Source of the DNA: Lunularia cruciata
Lineage: Eukaryota; Streptophyta; Marchantiopsida; Lunulariales; Lunulariaceae
Length of the DNA: 64,000 bases
Assembly: GCA_948567375.1 (NCBI GenBank)
Contig: OX419762.1
Location: 45,117,034-45,181,033, forward strand
Reading direction: 5' to 3'
Within the stretch, counting starts at the first letter, position 1, and each line of letters begins with the position of its first letter. This document shows positions 1-9,809 of the stretch, piece after piece. The notes under the pieces were generated by a model. The model ran no database searches. It was not told where the DNA came from and was given only the letters and a program-made list of their open reading frames with translations. The translations under genes and the position numbers were made by a program.

Positions 1-430
1 ATTGATGTTGCCATGGTCCCAAATTGTAGTGAGCCAAGACTACTACTACTGAAGCGTACTAGTAGACGACATACCCGTCCCTCACCAGACTGCCAACCAG
101 GTCTATAAGTGGCTATCTCCTCCTAATAGTCAATGTTGAAACCCATGGGTTATAATATTGCTCTCCCAACTAGCACACCATATGACTCAGCTCTTGTCGC
201 AATAGCTTGAGCTCTCACCATTGAGCTATCAGTCGGATGACCAGGCTAAACCAGGACAACAAGCTCTCCAAGTGTGATGTACTGTGTCGAACTACCACCT
301 AGAGATGTTTGGATCTGAAATGGACACCTCTCCACATCAGTCTTCCGTAACTCCAGACCAACAACTGCCACCTTCTCCAACATAAGGGGTTGTGCACTAG
401 AGTCTAACAAGACTCTCTATGGTGTATAGA
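1..430 (-). pseudogene. retropepsin-like aspartic protease of element B, partial
   Basis: The minus strand encodes LLDSSAQPLML at about 371-410, the position of the catalytic D-S/T-G loop of retroviral-type proteases. It is followed by a conserved-looking stretch (CPFQIQTSLGG) and further down by PMGF and YRPGWQSGEGR. The usual glycine of the loop is serine here. The frame differs from the preceding gag-like reading at 404-919, so at least one frameshift lies between them, and an in-frame stop falls near 200. The family resemblance is from memory of similar plant retroelement proteases. The C-terminal end and any polymerase lie outside the window. Confidence 0.6.
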
Positions 431-1866
431 CCTTCCTTGAAGGTCCCACCAAACAAAAATCCCCCTCTGGTTATCCAATAGGACAACACTAGGTGTGAAC
501 CACGGTCTCTCAAAGGCCGGTCTAGTTGGCAACTCCTCCAGTATAGCCGCTACTACCTGCCATAAACCACTGGTCGCTGAACGAATCCTATGCTCCTCAA
601 CCAAGTCAGCTCTATTATCAACCACCTTTGCCCTAGTAGTAGGAACCACATCATCCCTACTCTCACAAAGCATGGCAGCCAACCGGAATACTGGGGCTGG
701 GTCAACTTCCAATGTAAACATATCACTGGCCAAAAACAAAGGATGCCGCATAATCAACTGAGCCGCCCCCAACATCATGCTAGACTTAGTCTGTGTAGTA
801 GTAAGTGGCTGACTAGCAAGTAGTCCATCATGCACTCCATCACCACCTACCACACCTACACTAGGACGTCTAGGAACCATGGATGTCGTCTGCAATGCCT
901 CAAATAGCATGAAAGACAAGGGAAGTCTGACCTATCTCCCAACCTCTCCTCTCTGTGGGTCCAACTCCACTGATGCTCCCCTAGGCTCTAGAACATGTAT
1001 GTGCAATACATGTTCCTAGTCATTGATGCAGATGCATCTACCTATGCTGCTCCGCACATGAAGTCCAAAACATCTCTATCACTAGCATATGAGGTGGAAG
1101 CCTCAACACCCGAATCTGATCTCCTCTGAGCAATAGCCATACTAGCCAATCTCTGCTCCAACTACTCAATCCAAGTAGCCATATTTGTGTCAAAAGTAAG
1201 GGCAGGTACTGCACCCCTACTAGGTGTAGATCCTCTACTACCTGCCATAGCAACCCTACCACTCCGTAACTCCGGGTGTAGGTCAAAACACCGGTCAATA
1301 GTGTGACCAAATCTGTGGCAATGCTCACATTGCCTTTGTGCTAGTTGTGATGCACCAGAGGTATCAGGTCTGCTGCCCTAAGTACACTCTCTCCTATGGT
1401 GAGGTCCACCACAAGTCCAACAAGCAACACTACCACTCATTGGTTGTTGCTGACCCACAAATGAAGGTAAAGGTCTAACTCCATTAGGCCCTCCACTCGC
1501 TCCATAGGATCTGGGCTGTCCACCATGTCCTCAAAAACCAACTGGGCGTGGTGCACTATGCTGCACTCAAGAAGAAGTCATAGCCATGGATGAGGTCTTC
1601 TTACCAAATCCAGATGTCACCACTCTCTCTTCCACCATGTTGAGTTCAATACGCTCAGCCAAACCAAAGACCACTGCCAAAGTAAGCAAAGTAGCTTGTA
1701 ACAACGTAGCATCACAAACTCTATGTCGCAACTCCCTGTCCAATATCCCATACCAAAACTAGACTGCCTGTGCCTCAGTAACTCCTTTAGTGAAATTGAT
1801 CAGCCGCCTCATAAGAGTGTATGCCTCGCGTAGGCTCTCTCTAGGCTTTTGCTAGAACTCCTGCAA
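404..1866 (-). pseudogene. gag C-terminal half of element B, with two zinc knuckles
   Basis: On the minus strand from 1866 down, translation gives a gag-like helical stretch (RRLINFTKGVTEAQAV, then GILDRELRHRVCDATLL). Two CCHC knuckles follow: one degraded (CWTCGGPHHRREC, spacing one short) near 1380-1420, and one perfect C-x2-C-x4-H-x4-C (CEHCHRFGHTIDRC) near 1288-1330. A linker of 171 residues continues to 404. Several in-frame stops (TAG/TGA) break the reading. The stretch joins the gag N-terminal half at 7487-8064 once A1 and one copy of its TGCAA duplication are removed. Confidence 0.75.
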
Positions 1867-2280
1867 TGTAACAATATGGAGTTTAGCGACGAAGTTAGTC
1901 GGGCTTATGAAGTAGCACATAAGACAAAGTAGCCTAGAATATTCCAGAAGTAACTAGGAAGCTTCCTGATTAGCTTAGCTTGCACCTTAAGTAAGTAGCT
2001 TCTAGAAGGAAGCTTCTAGAAGCTTCCAATTAGCTTAGCTTGTATGCCAAGTAGGCGGCTTCTAGAAGGAAGCTTCTTGAGAAGCTTCCTAGTTAACTTG
2101 GCTTGCACTCTAAGAAAGCGGCTTGAGGAAGCTTCTTAAGAAGCTTCTTAAGGGCCTTGTATGCTACCTATAAATACCAAAGCCGAAGCTCATGCTAGGC
2201 ATTTGGATTTTTCCCTCATTCAAGTGTCCCAATGTGAGTTTCCATTCTCCTATTTCTCTCCTCGGATTCGGTCTTTTACA
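1867..2280 (+). repeat. 5' LTR of A1
   Basis: The 414-bp LTR runs TGTAACA to TTTTACA. Its U3 part is built of repeated GAAGCTTC and TTCTAGAA modules, which are self-complementary and HindIII-rich. A TATA box (TATAAATA) lies at 2169-2176. The primer-binding site follows one base after the end. Confidence 0.95.
1937..2176 (+). promoter_or_regulatory. heat-shock-element cluster and TATA box in the A1 5' LTR
   Basis: GAA-ta-TTC-ca-GAA at 1937-1949 is a perfect three-unit heat-shock element (nGAAnnTTCnnGAAn). GAAGCTTCTAGAAGCTTC at 2009-2026 is a perfect four-unit one. More two-unit GAAGCTTC modules lie between there and the TATA box at 2169-2176. Heat-shock factor binding is inferred from the consensus only. 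Confidence 0.7.
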
Positions 2281-2281
2281 T

Positions 2282-2293
2282 TGGTATCCGAGG
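2282..2293 (+). other. primer-binding site of A1 (degenerate tRNA-Met type)
   Basis: TGGTATCCGAGG lies one base after the LTR and matches the plant initiator tRNA-Met primer site TGGTATCAGAGC except for three bases. The intact form is seen in A2. Confidence 0.8.
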
Positions 2294-2551
2294 AGGAATG
2301 GGATGGATGGAATTTATGGACCACCAAATCCACTTCCACCAAACCATTGGGATTTTTGCATCCAAATACTACCCAAGCATCATTTCACACAGTTCATCAC
2401 CTCGCACTTTGGACAAGATTTTTTGCATATGATCACCATATCTGAGGAACCCTTGGTGCTTCCGGTTATAACTTATGGAGAACGGTGGACGTGCTATTTC
2501 TATGTGTTAATAAATTAGATAGATTGGGAGTGGTGTGATAGAGGAGCAACC

Positions 2552-3456
2552 ATGGTGACAATACTTGATATTATCCTTGCTATGCAACAACAAATTGAGC
2601 ACCTTACTCGATTGTTGGATGAATGAGATCTTAGACGACAAGAGCAGGTGGAGAGAGTACCAATTCAAGAAGGAGAAGATTAGATCAGATTCCCTAAACC
2701 CAAGGTATTTGAAGGCAAGAATCTTCCGGGTGCAATGGAGAATTTTGTGTTTGATTGTGAACGTTATTTTGAAGCTACCAATCTACAAGATGAGCAAAAA
2801 TAGATTCTCTTGGCCTCTAGCCAATTGGATGGGGTAGCAAAGCTATGGTGGAGATTTCAAGTGGACCAAGCCGAACGACAAATGGTTGCACCGATCTTGA
2901 CATGGGCAGAATTCAAGACCGCAATAATCAGTCGGTTCCAAGCTATAAATGCCACATGAGCTGCACAAGATAAGTTGGCAAAGTTGAAACAGATTGGCTC
3001 TATAAGAAGTTACATCACGCAGTTCCAAAACACCATCATGCAAATTCCAGATATTTTGGAAGGTGAAGCTCTGGATCAATTTGTGAGGGGCTTGAAGGCA
3101 AGAACCAAATTAGATGTAACCATGCAAGAGCCACAACACTTGGAGGAAGCCATGCGGTTGGCCAAACGTTTTGATTCCTTGGTGACAACAACTTGGTCTC
3201 AACCTCGACCCCCACAAAGCCTACCAATACGCTACACACAAGTGGAGGGGCAACACCAATGGAGATTGATGCAATTCAACAAAGACCACTGGGCATGGCA
3301 GACACGGAGAAACTACGACAAAATTGTGGTTGTTTTTATTGTTGCCAGTTGGAGCATCGCATTGTTGAATGTCTACTTAAGAATGGACAACCTCGACAAG
3401 TTGCCCAAGTGGAGGTTGTGGAGCGGAATGATCAGGGAAACAAGGAATCCCAATAG
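2552..3456 (+). pseudogene. gag: gag of A1
   Basis: The start ATG at 2552 is shared in position with A2 (8905), A3 and A4. The product begins MVTILDIILAMQQQIEHL, continues through the Retrotrans_gag core (LDGVAKLWW, near 2830; LDQFVRGLKARTKLDV, near 3073-3115), and ends with a zinc knuckle C-x2-C-x4-H-x4-C (CFYCCQLEHRIVEC, about 3328-3370). It should form the particle shell and bind the RNA. In-frame stops occur near 2624 and 2681, among others, and a frameshift lies near 3235. The gag frame stops at TAG 3454-3456, just after the slippery heptamer at 3435-3441. Confidence 0.9.
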
Positions 3457-3503
3457 GAGATTTTGAGCCACCTACTTGGAGCTTGATTAGTTCCAATGGG
3501 ATT
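3435..3503 (+). promoter_or_regulatory. predicted -1 ribosomal frameshift signal between gag and pol (A1)
   Basis: The heptamer G GGA AAC (3435-3441) is in the gag frame and fits X XXY YYZ. A shift of -1 leads directly into the open protease frame, which has no ATG of its own there. The gag stop TAG is 12 bases after the heptamer. Downstream, AATCCCA (3446-3452) can pair with TGGGATT (3497-3503), giving a stem four bases after the heptamer. The same heptamer type sits at the same place in A2 and A4. Confidence 0.6.
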
Positions 3504-6500
3504 GAAGGCTCAACCTATGCAAGTTTGCTTCACTTGCAAGGTATGATATCTAATCGGGGTTGTAGGATTTTGGTTGATTCTGGAAGTTTAGAGAATTGCA
3601 TGTCTATGCAAGTAGCAAAGGAATTGGGTATTCCTATCAAGCCAGTGATTGGAAGTAGTTTGATGATGGTGGATGGTAGAAAGGGTTCTGCATTCCGCAC
3701 CTCGCATCTTGTTACCTTCAAGATTGGGAAGGAGTATTTGGAGTGTATGAGGTTTGTAGTGGCACCTCTACACGACGATATCTTTCAGGGTCTACCTTGG
3801 CTTGAATGTCATAAGGTTCAATTCAATTGGACCCGACGTCAAATTCAAGTACAATACCAAGGTAGGAATTTCCGATTAGGTTGTTTGGCACCTTTGAGTA
3901 AGACACCTAAGAATAGTCAGTCCCAAGATGAGAAGTTTGTCGGGAAGGTAGCCATAGAGCAAATCTGGAAGGGAGATGAGTCCCAAGATGGGAAGTTTGA
4001 CAAGAAGGCAACCATGGAGCATGCTTGGAAGAGAGATGAGTCCCTAGAAGGGAAGTTTGTTAATGAAGTAGCCATAGAGCAAGCTTTGGAGGAAGATAAG
4101 TCTATATTCACGGTGTGGATCAAGCCAATTGCACAAGAAAAATCTGTGGAGGGCCAAATGCCGCATCAAGCAATGGTTGATCGGATAGTTTAGGAGTTTG
4201 CAGATGTGTTTCTGGATGATCTGCCAAAGCGATTACCCTCCGATCAAGGTATGCCCTTCAAGATCAAGTTATTGCCAGGGAGTACTCCAGTGAGTAGACC
4301 AATCTATCGGCTCTCACCAAAGGAGTTGGAGGAGTTGCGAACAACACTTACAAAGTTGTTGGAGAAGGATTTCATGCGACATAGTACCTCTCCTTGGGGA
4401 GCACCGGTACTATTTGTTCCAAAGAAGGATGGAGGACTTCATTTCTGTATTGATTATCGTGGGCTCAATAAGCAAACCATGAAGAATGCATATCCCTTGC
4501 CTCGGATCGATGACTTACTTGATCAACTAAGTGGAGCACGTTACTTTTCCAAGTTGGATCTTTGTAGCGGCTATTGGCAAATTCCAATTGATAGAGAGGA
4601 TGTGCAAAAGACTACCTTTTTCACAAGGTGTGGACATTTTGAGTGGAGAGTTCTACCTTTCGGACTCACTAATGCTCCAACAATCTTCATGGATCAGATG
4701 CATCAGGTGTTGGATGGACTATTGGATTGATCAGTGGTGGTGTTCTTGGATGATATCTTAATCTTTAGCAAGATGGAGGCAAAACACGTGAATCATGTGC
4801 GAGAAGTCCTAAGACGACTATGACAATGGAAATTTTACTGCAAGAAGTCAAAGTGTGCTTTTTGGCAGAAGGAAGTTACCTTCTTGGGTCATAAGATATC
4901 ATCAGAGGGGATCAAGATGGAGGAAGAGAAGATCAAGGCCATTACTGATTGGCCTACCCCAAAGGATGCTACAAAAGTACAAGCATTCAATGGATTGGCT
5001 AGTTTTTACCGGCGGTTCATTCACTATTATACGCATGTGGTTGCACCATTGAGTGACCTCTTGGGAAAGAACTCGAGCTTCTAGTGGAACACCAAACATG
5101 AAGAAGCATTCCAAAAGTTGAAACATATGGTGTCTTCAAGACCCATTCTTCAACCATATGATCCTCCATTACCCTATGTGGTTGATTTTGATGCTTCTAA
5201 CTTTGCAATTGGAGATGTGTTGCAACAAGAATTTCCAGATGGACTACATCCCATTGCCTTTGTGTCTCACCGACTAAATACAGCTGAAAGAAATTACTCT
5301 ACTCAAGATCGGGAACAACTTGCAATGGTATATGCCACCAAGGTATGGAGGTATTATCTCTTGTGGAAACAAATGATCATGCAAATTGATCACAAGCCAT
5401 TGTTGCAGACCTTACACTTGGAGCACATGAGGAGTCGATATCATTGATGGGAAGAGCAACTTCAATTGTTTGACATCAAACTTGAGTACAAACCAGGTCG
5501 GTTCCATGTCATCCCTGATGCTCCATCACGACGACCTGATTTGAAGTCCCTTCCTCTCATCACCGCAACAATTACGACGGTGTCAATTGACCCCAAGATC
5601 CATAACAAGTTTCGGTTAGCTCTACAACAAGATCGCTTCTTCCAAATGGTACATGGTCGTCTAACAATAGGTGACAAGGAGTACAACACCTTTTCCTTCA
5701 AGGAAGGCCTTTTATTCCATGCGGACTGGATCTATATTCCAGCCAAAGGTGATCTTCGACTTGTGCGCCTTCAAGAAGCCCATAATTTACCCATTGTTGG
5801 TCACATGGGTGTGGACAAGACCTTGGGTACCCTCCAACGTCAATGGTGGTGGCCCAACATGACACGAGATGTTTGAGAATTTGTCCAATCGTGTGAGAGA
5901 TGCCAATGTAACAAGGCCAGTAACTAGAAGCCAAGTGGACTCCTTCAACCACTCGCCATTCCATCCGCTCGTTGGGAGCATGTGAGCTTTGACCTCATCA
6001 CATCCTTGCCAAAGACAAAACAAGGACACACCGCAATTGTGGTGTTTGTGGATAAGCTTAGTAAGCAAATCCACTTGGCACCAACCTATGATACCGTGGA
6101 TGCTCCAACCTTAGCGCAAATCTACTTTGATAATGTCTTCAAGCATCATGGGATGCCATGTATACTCATCTTTGACCGTGATCCTCAATTTACCGGGAAG
6201 TTTTGGCAAGCACTCTTCCAGATACTCGGCACCAAGCTTGCTTTATCCACGGCCTATCATCCTCAAACTGATGGACAAACCAAACGTGCAAATTGCACAT
6301 TGGAGGATATGTTGCGGGCCTTTGTCAATGTCCACCATACCAATTGGGATGAATGTCTTGCAGTTGCAGAATTTGCCTACAACAATTCCAAACAGGCAAG
6401 CACCAAATTTTCTCCCTTCTTTCTCAATTTTAGCCAAGATCCACTTGTTCCAGATTCTCTTCTTGCTTCCCCTCCATCTCTGGTTCCTCATACTTCCACA

Positions 6501-7032
6501 TTCTTGACCACTATATCTCAATCTCTCCAACAAGCCAAGTCTCACCTCCTTGTTGCTCAAAATCGCCAAAAACAATATGCGGACCACCATCGTCGTGATC
6601 TCACCTTTGAAGTTGGTGATTAAGTCATGCTATCCTCCAGTAACCTCCTTCTCCCACTTGATACCCAAGTTTGTAAACTTACCCCTAACTAGATAGGACC
6701 CTTTGATATCACCCAAATTGTCTCTCCTATTGCTTATCGTCTTGCCTTACCTTGTCACATGCGTAGCCATCCTGTCTTTCATGTTTCCAAGTTGAAACCC
6801 TTTGTTCCTAACCCCTCTTTCTTTTCCTCTCAAGTCCAACTCCCCCCCCCTTCTTCCTGTCCCTATCAATGATCATGAGGAGTATGAAGTTGATCGTATC
6901 CTTGCACGTCGCCATATCCAACGAGGCCGTCGCCCACATACGGAGTACAAGATCCTTTGGAAAGGATATCCCCTTCATGATGCCACTTGGGAACCTCTTT
7001 CTCACCTCCAGAATGCACAGACGGCCATCTAG
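3441..7032 (+). pseudogene. pol: pol of A1: protease, RT, RNase H, integrase, chromodomain
   Basis: Protease: ILVDSGS near 3565-3590 (catalytic D-S-G present). Reverse transcriptase: 4206-4960, with [19 protein letters not shown] and the active-site box FLDD near 4740-4755. RNase H: about 5115-5440 with FDAS. Integrase: zinc-binding H-x3-H and C-x2-C at about 5775-5910, catalytic core 5980-6330. The first two catalytic aspartates are present (FDLI, FDRD), but the motif normally reading QTER is QTKR (near 6277). The chromodomain (EYEVDRIL, LWKGY, ATWEP) is at about 6880-7032, in a different frame because of a C-run near 6842-6851. Stops at 4191, 4728, 5083, 5445, 5874, 5926 and 6621 disable it. 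Confidence 0.93.
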
Positions 7033-7086
7033 GAATTTGAAGCTTCACTGGTGACGAGGACATCACCAACTAGCGGCGAGGGAATA

Positions 7087-7486
7087 TGTAACAATATGGA
7101 GTTTAGCGATAAAGTTAGTCAGGCTTACAAAGTAGCACATAAGACAAAGTAGCCTAGAATATTCTGGAAGTATCTAGGAAGCTTCTTGGGAAGCTTCCTG
7201 ATTAGCTTAGCTTGCACCTTAAGTAAGTAGCTTCTAGAAGCTTCCAATTAGCTTAGCTTGCACGCCAAGTAGGCGGCTTCTAGAAGGAAGCTTCTTGAGA
7301 AGCTTCCTAGTTACCTTGGCTTGCACTCTAAGAAAGCGGCTTGAAGAAGCTTCTCAAGGGCCTTGTATGCTACCTATAAATACCAAAGCCAAAGCTCATG
7401 CTAGGCATTTGGAGTTTTCCCTCATTCAAGTGTCCCAATGTGAGTTTCCATTCTCCTATTTCTCTCCTCGGATTCGGTCTTTTACA
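7087..7486 (+). repeat. 3' LTR of A1 with polypurine tract upstream
   Basis: The 400-bp LTR has the same ends as the 5' LTR. The purine run GAGGGAA at 7078-7084 immediately before it is the plus-strand primer. Heat-shock elements lie at 7157-7169 and 7232-7244, and a TATA box at 7375-7382. It lacks two 11-14-bp modules found in the 5' LTR and has one extra. Confidence 0.95.
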
Positions 7487-8064
7487 TGCAAGCTCCTCAG
7501 CTTGTTAGTCCGCACTCCCTGGTAGTTCTACCTCAAACACATGAAGAACTCAACCATGGGGTTAAACCCCGGTACCACACCACCTCCTGTAGCGGTACTT
7601 CCACTCGTAGTAGCACTATCTCTAGCTAGTGCACCAACACTACTTGAGCTAGAACTCGTAGGTATAGCCGATCTACTACTGGCCACGAAGCTTGAAGTGA
7701 TGGAGACATAGTGTGGAGACCAATACTGTCTCCATAACTCAAGCTCCTCCAAATGAGCTCTCTTGAACTCATGGGAGTCATCCATCGGCGGACACTCCAA
7801 GTGTTGAAACAACCCCTTCCATGCCATGAAGGGTGTGAACAAAGTCAAGTTCCGCATCTACTGCAAATCACATCAACTATCAAACTCTTGGATGAAGTCA
7901 TCCAACTCAATGGTACCCACTATACCAAAGTAACGCCTAGAGCCTCTAGAGGCCCCATAAATCTTGTCCATATCCCACAACAACGGTGCGGACACACCAA
8001 GTGCACTCTCAACTGAATTAGCTCTTGTGTCAAACTCCAACTCAGAGTCAATCTCCTCCCTCAT
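7487..8064 (-). pseudogene. gag: gag N-terminal half of element B
   Basis: The minus-strand reading starts at ATG 8064 (MREEIDSELEFDTRANS) and continues in the same frame across two stops (near 7858-7873) to 7528. It includes MAWKGLFQHLECPPMDDSHE and a Ser-rich linker. A gag assignment rests on continuity with the zinc-knuckle half at 404-1866 after removing A1. The 170 bp between 8064 and the A2 insertion (8234) is leader with no clear ORF. Confidence 0.65.
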
Positions 8065-8233
8065 TAGGACCTAAGATACAAGCTGATATCGAGCACTACT
8101 CCGAGTAAACCCACTATGTATTGCAGGGCTATCTCCTCTAGAATCCCCAAAGTACTCCGTCGTGACCAAGTAACCGCAACAACAAACCTCAACCACCAAT
8201 TGCAACCGCAAGTCGCAACCGCAAGTGCCAACA

Positions 8234-8633
8234 TGTAACAATATGGAGTTTAGCGACAAAGTCTGTTGGGCTCACAAAGTAACACATAAGACAAATTAGC
8301 CTAGAATATTCCGGAAGTATCTAGGAAGCTTCTTGGGAAGCTTCCCTGTTAGCTTAGCTTGCATCTTAAGTAAGTAGCTTCTAGAAGCTTCCAACTAGCT
8401 TAGCTTGCACGCCAAGTAGACGGCTTCTAGAAGGAAGCTTCTTGAGAAGCTTCCTAGTTAACTTGGCTTGCACTCTAAGAAAGCGGCTTGAGGAAGCTTC
8501 TCAAGGGCCTTGTATGCTACCTATAAATACCAAAGCCAAAGCTCATGCTAGGCATTCGGAGTTTTCCCTCATTCAAGTGTCACAATGTGAGTTTCCATTC
8601 TCCTATTTCTCTCCTTGGATTTGGTCTTTTACA
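8234..8633 (+). repeat. 5' LTR of A2
   Basis: The 400-bp LTR runs TGTAACA to TTTTACA with the same modular U3 as A1. The primer site begins two bases after its end. Confidence 0.95.
8304..8529 (+). promoter_or_regulatory. heat-shock elements and TATA box in the A2 5' LTR
   Basis: GAATATTCCGGAA (8304-8316) and TTCTAGAAGCTTC (8379-8391) are each perfect three-unit heat-shock elements. TTCTAGAA (8425-8432), GAAGCTTC (8434-8441) and GAAGCTTC (8446-8453) follow, then TATAAATA at 8522-8529. The 3' LTR repeats the first two at 13503-13515 and 13578-13590. Confidence 0.7.
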
Positions 8634-8634
8634 T

Positions 8635-8646
8635 TGGTATCAGAGC
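8635..8646 (+). other. primer-binding site of A2, tRNA-Met type
   Basis: TGGTATCAGAGC is the standard plant Ty3/copia primer site complementary to the 3' end of initiator tRNA-Met. It lies one base after the LTR. Confidence 0.93.
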
Positions 8647-8904
8647 ATGAATGGGATGGATGGAATTTATGGACCACCAAATCCACTTCCACCAAACCAT
8701 TGGGACTTTCATGTCCAGATATTACCAAAGCATCATTTCACACAATTCATCATCTCGCGCTTTGGGCAGGATTTTCTACATATGATCATCGTGTCAAAGG
8801 AACCCTTGATACTTCCAGTTGTAACTTATGGAGAATGGTGGACGTGTTGTATCTATATGTTAATCAACTAGATAAATTGAGTGTAGTGGAATAGAGTAGT
8901 AGCG

Positions 8905-9809
8905 ATGGCGGCAATACCGGATGTTATCCTTGCAATGCAACAACAAATCAAGCATCTTATTTGATTGTTGGATGAACAAGACCAGCAACGACGAGAACAG
9001 ATAGACAGAGCGCCAGTTCGAGATGGAGAAGATCGCACTTGATTCCAAAACCCAAGGTGTTTGAAGGCAAGAATCTTCCAGGTACAGTGGAGAATTTTGT
9101 GTTTGATTGGGAACATTACTTTGAAGCCACCAATCTTCAAGACAAGCGGAAACAAATTCTCTTGGCTTCTAGCCAATTGGATGGCGTGGCAAAACTTTGG
9201 TGGCAATTTTGAGTAGAAAGAGCTGAACAACAAATTGTTACACCGATTTTGACATGGGCAAAATTCAAAGATGCAATACTTGGTTGATTTCAAATGATAA
9301 ATGCCACCCGAGCCGCATGAGATAAATTGGCGGAGTTGAGGCAGATTGGCTCAGTGAGAAGCTACATCACACAATTTCAAAACATCATCATGCAAATTCC
9401 AAATATCCAAGAAAGTGAAGTTTAAGATCAATTTGTGCGAGGATTGAAGTCACGAACCAAATTGGAGGTGACCATGCGGGAGCCACAAAACGTAGAAGAA
9501 GCTATGCAATTGGCTGAGCATTTTGATTCCTTGGTTGCGACAAATTGGTCTCGACCTCGACCTGCACAAAGCCTACCAGTACACCACGCACGAGTGGAAG
9601 AACCGGTACCAATGGAGATTGATGTTATCCAACAAAGACCGCTTGGCACAATAGATAGAGAAAGATTACAACAAAATGGAGGTTGCTTTTATTGTCGCCA
9701 AGTTGGACATTGCATTGCTGAATGTCCACTTAGGAATGGGCAATCTCGACAAGTTGCCCAGATGGAGTTTGTGGAAAAGAATGATCAGGGAAATGAAGAA
9801 TCCCAATAG
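8905..9809 (+). pseudogene. gag: gag of A2
   Basis: Start ATG 8905 (MAAIPDVILAMQQQIKHL). The reading is broken in its first half by stops and at least one frameshift. From 9435 to the TAG at 9807-9809 it is open and contains the knuckle C-x2-C-x4-H-x4-C (CFYCRQVGHCIAEC). Role and layout are as in A1. The heptamer at 9788-9794 lies just before the gag stop. Confidence 0.88.
9788..9794 (+). promoter_or_regulatory. slippery heptamer GGGAAAT at the A2 gag-pol junction
   Basis: G GGA AAT in the gag frame keeps the X XXY YYZ pattern, and a -1 shift gives the protease frame. In this copy the first codon read after the shift is TGA, so the junction is dead. The downstream pairing arms AATCCCA and TGGGAT are retained. 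Confidence 0.55.

Larger units (their letters stand above)
1867..7486 (+). mobile_element. chromovirus (Ty3-type LTR retrotransposon) copy A1, complete but decayed
   Basis: LTRs at 1867-2280 and 7087-7486 begin TGTAACA and end TTTTACA. The flanking 5-bp direct repeat TGCAA (1862-1866 and 7487-7491) is a perfect target site duplication. Internal order is primer site, gag, protease, reverse transcriptase, RNase H, integrase, chromodomain, polypurine tract. The two LTRs differ by roughly 16 substitutions and three indels of 11-14 bp, so A1 is older than A2. At least eight in-frame stops and two or more frameshifts make it non-autonomous. It inserted into gag of element B. Confidence 0.95.

Noticed and set aside
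404-919. 171-residue minus-strand frame as a host gene
   Set aside because: It lies between the zinc knuckles and the protease of element B and is explained as retroelement linker sequence.
6842-6851. Poly-C runs in A1 (6842-6851) and A4 (20784-20795) as a shared feature
   Set aside because: They lie in different genes (before the chromodomain and in reverse transcriptase), so they are independent slippage events.
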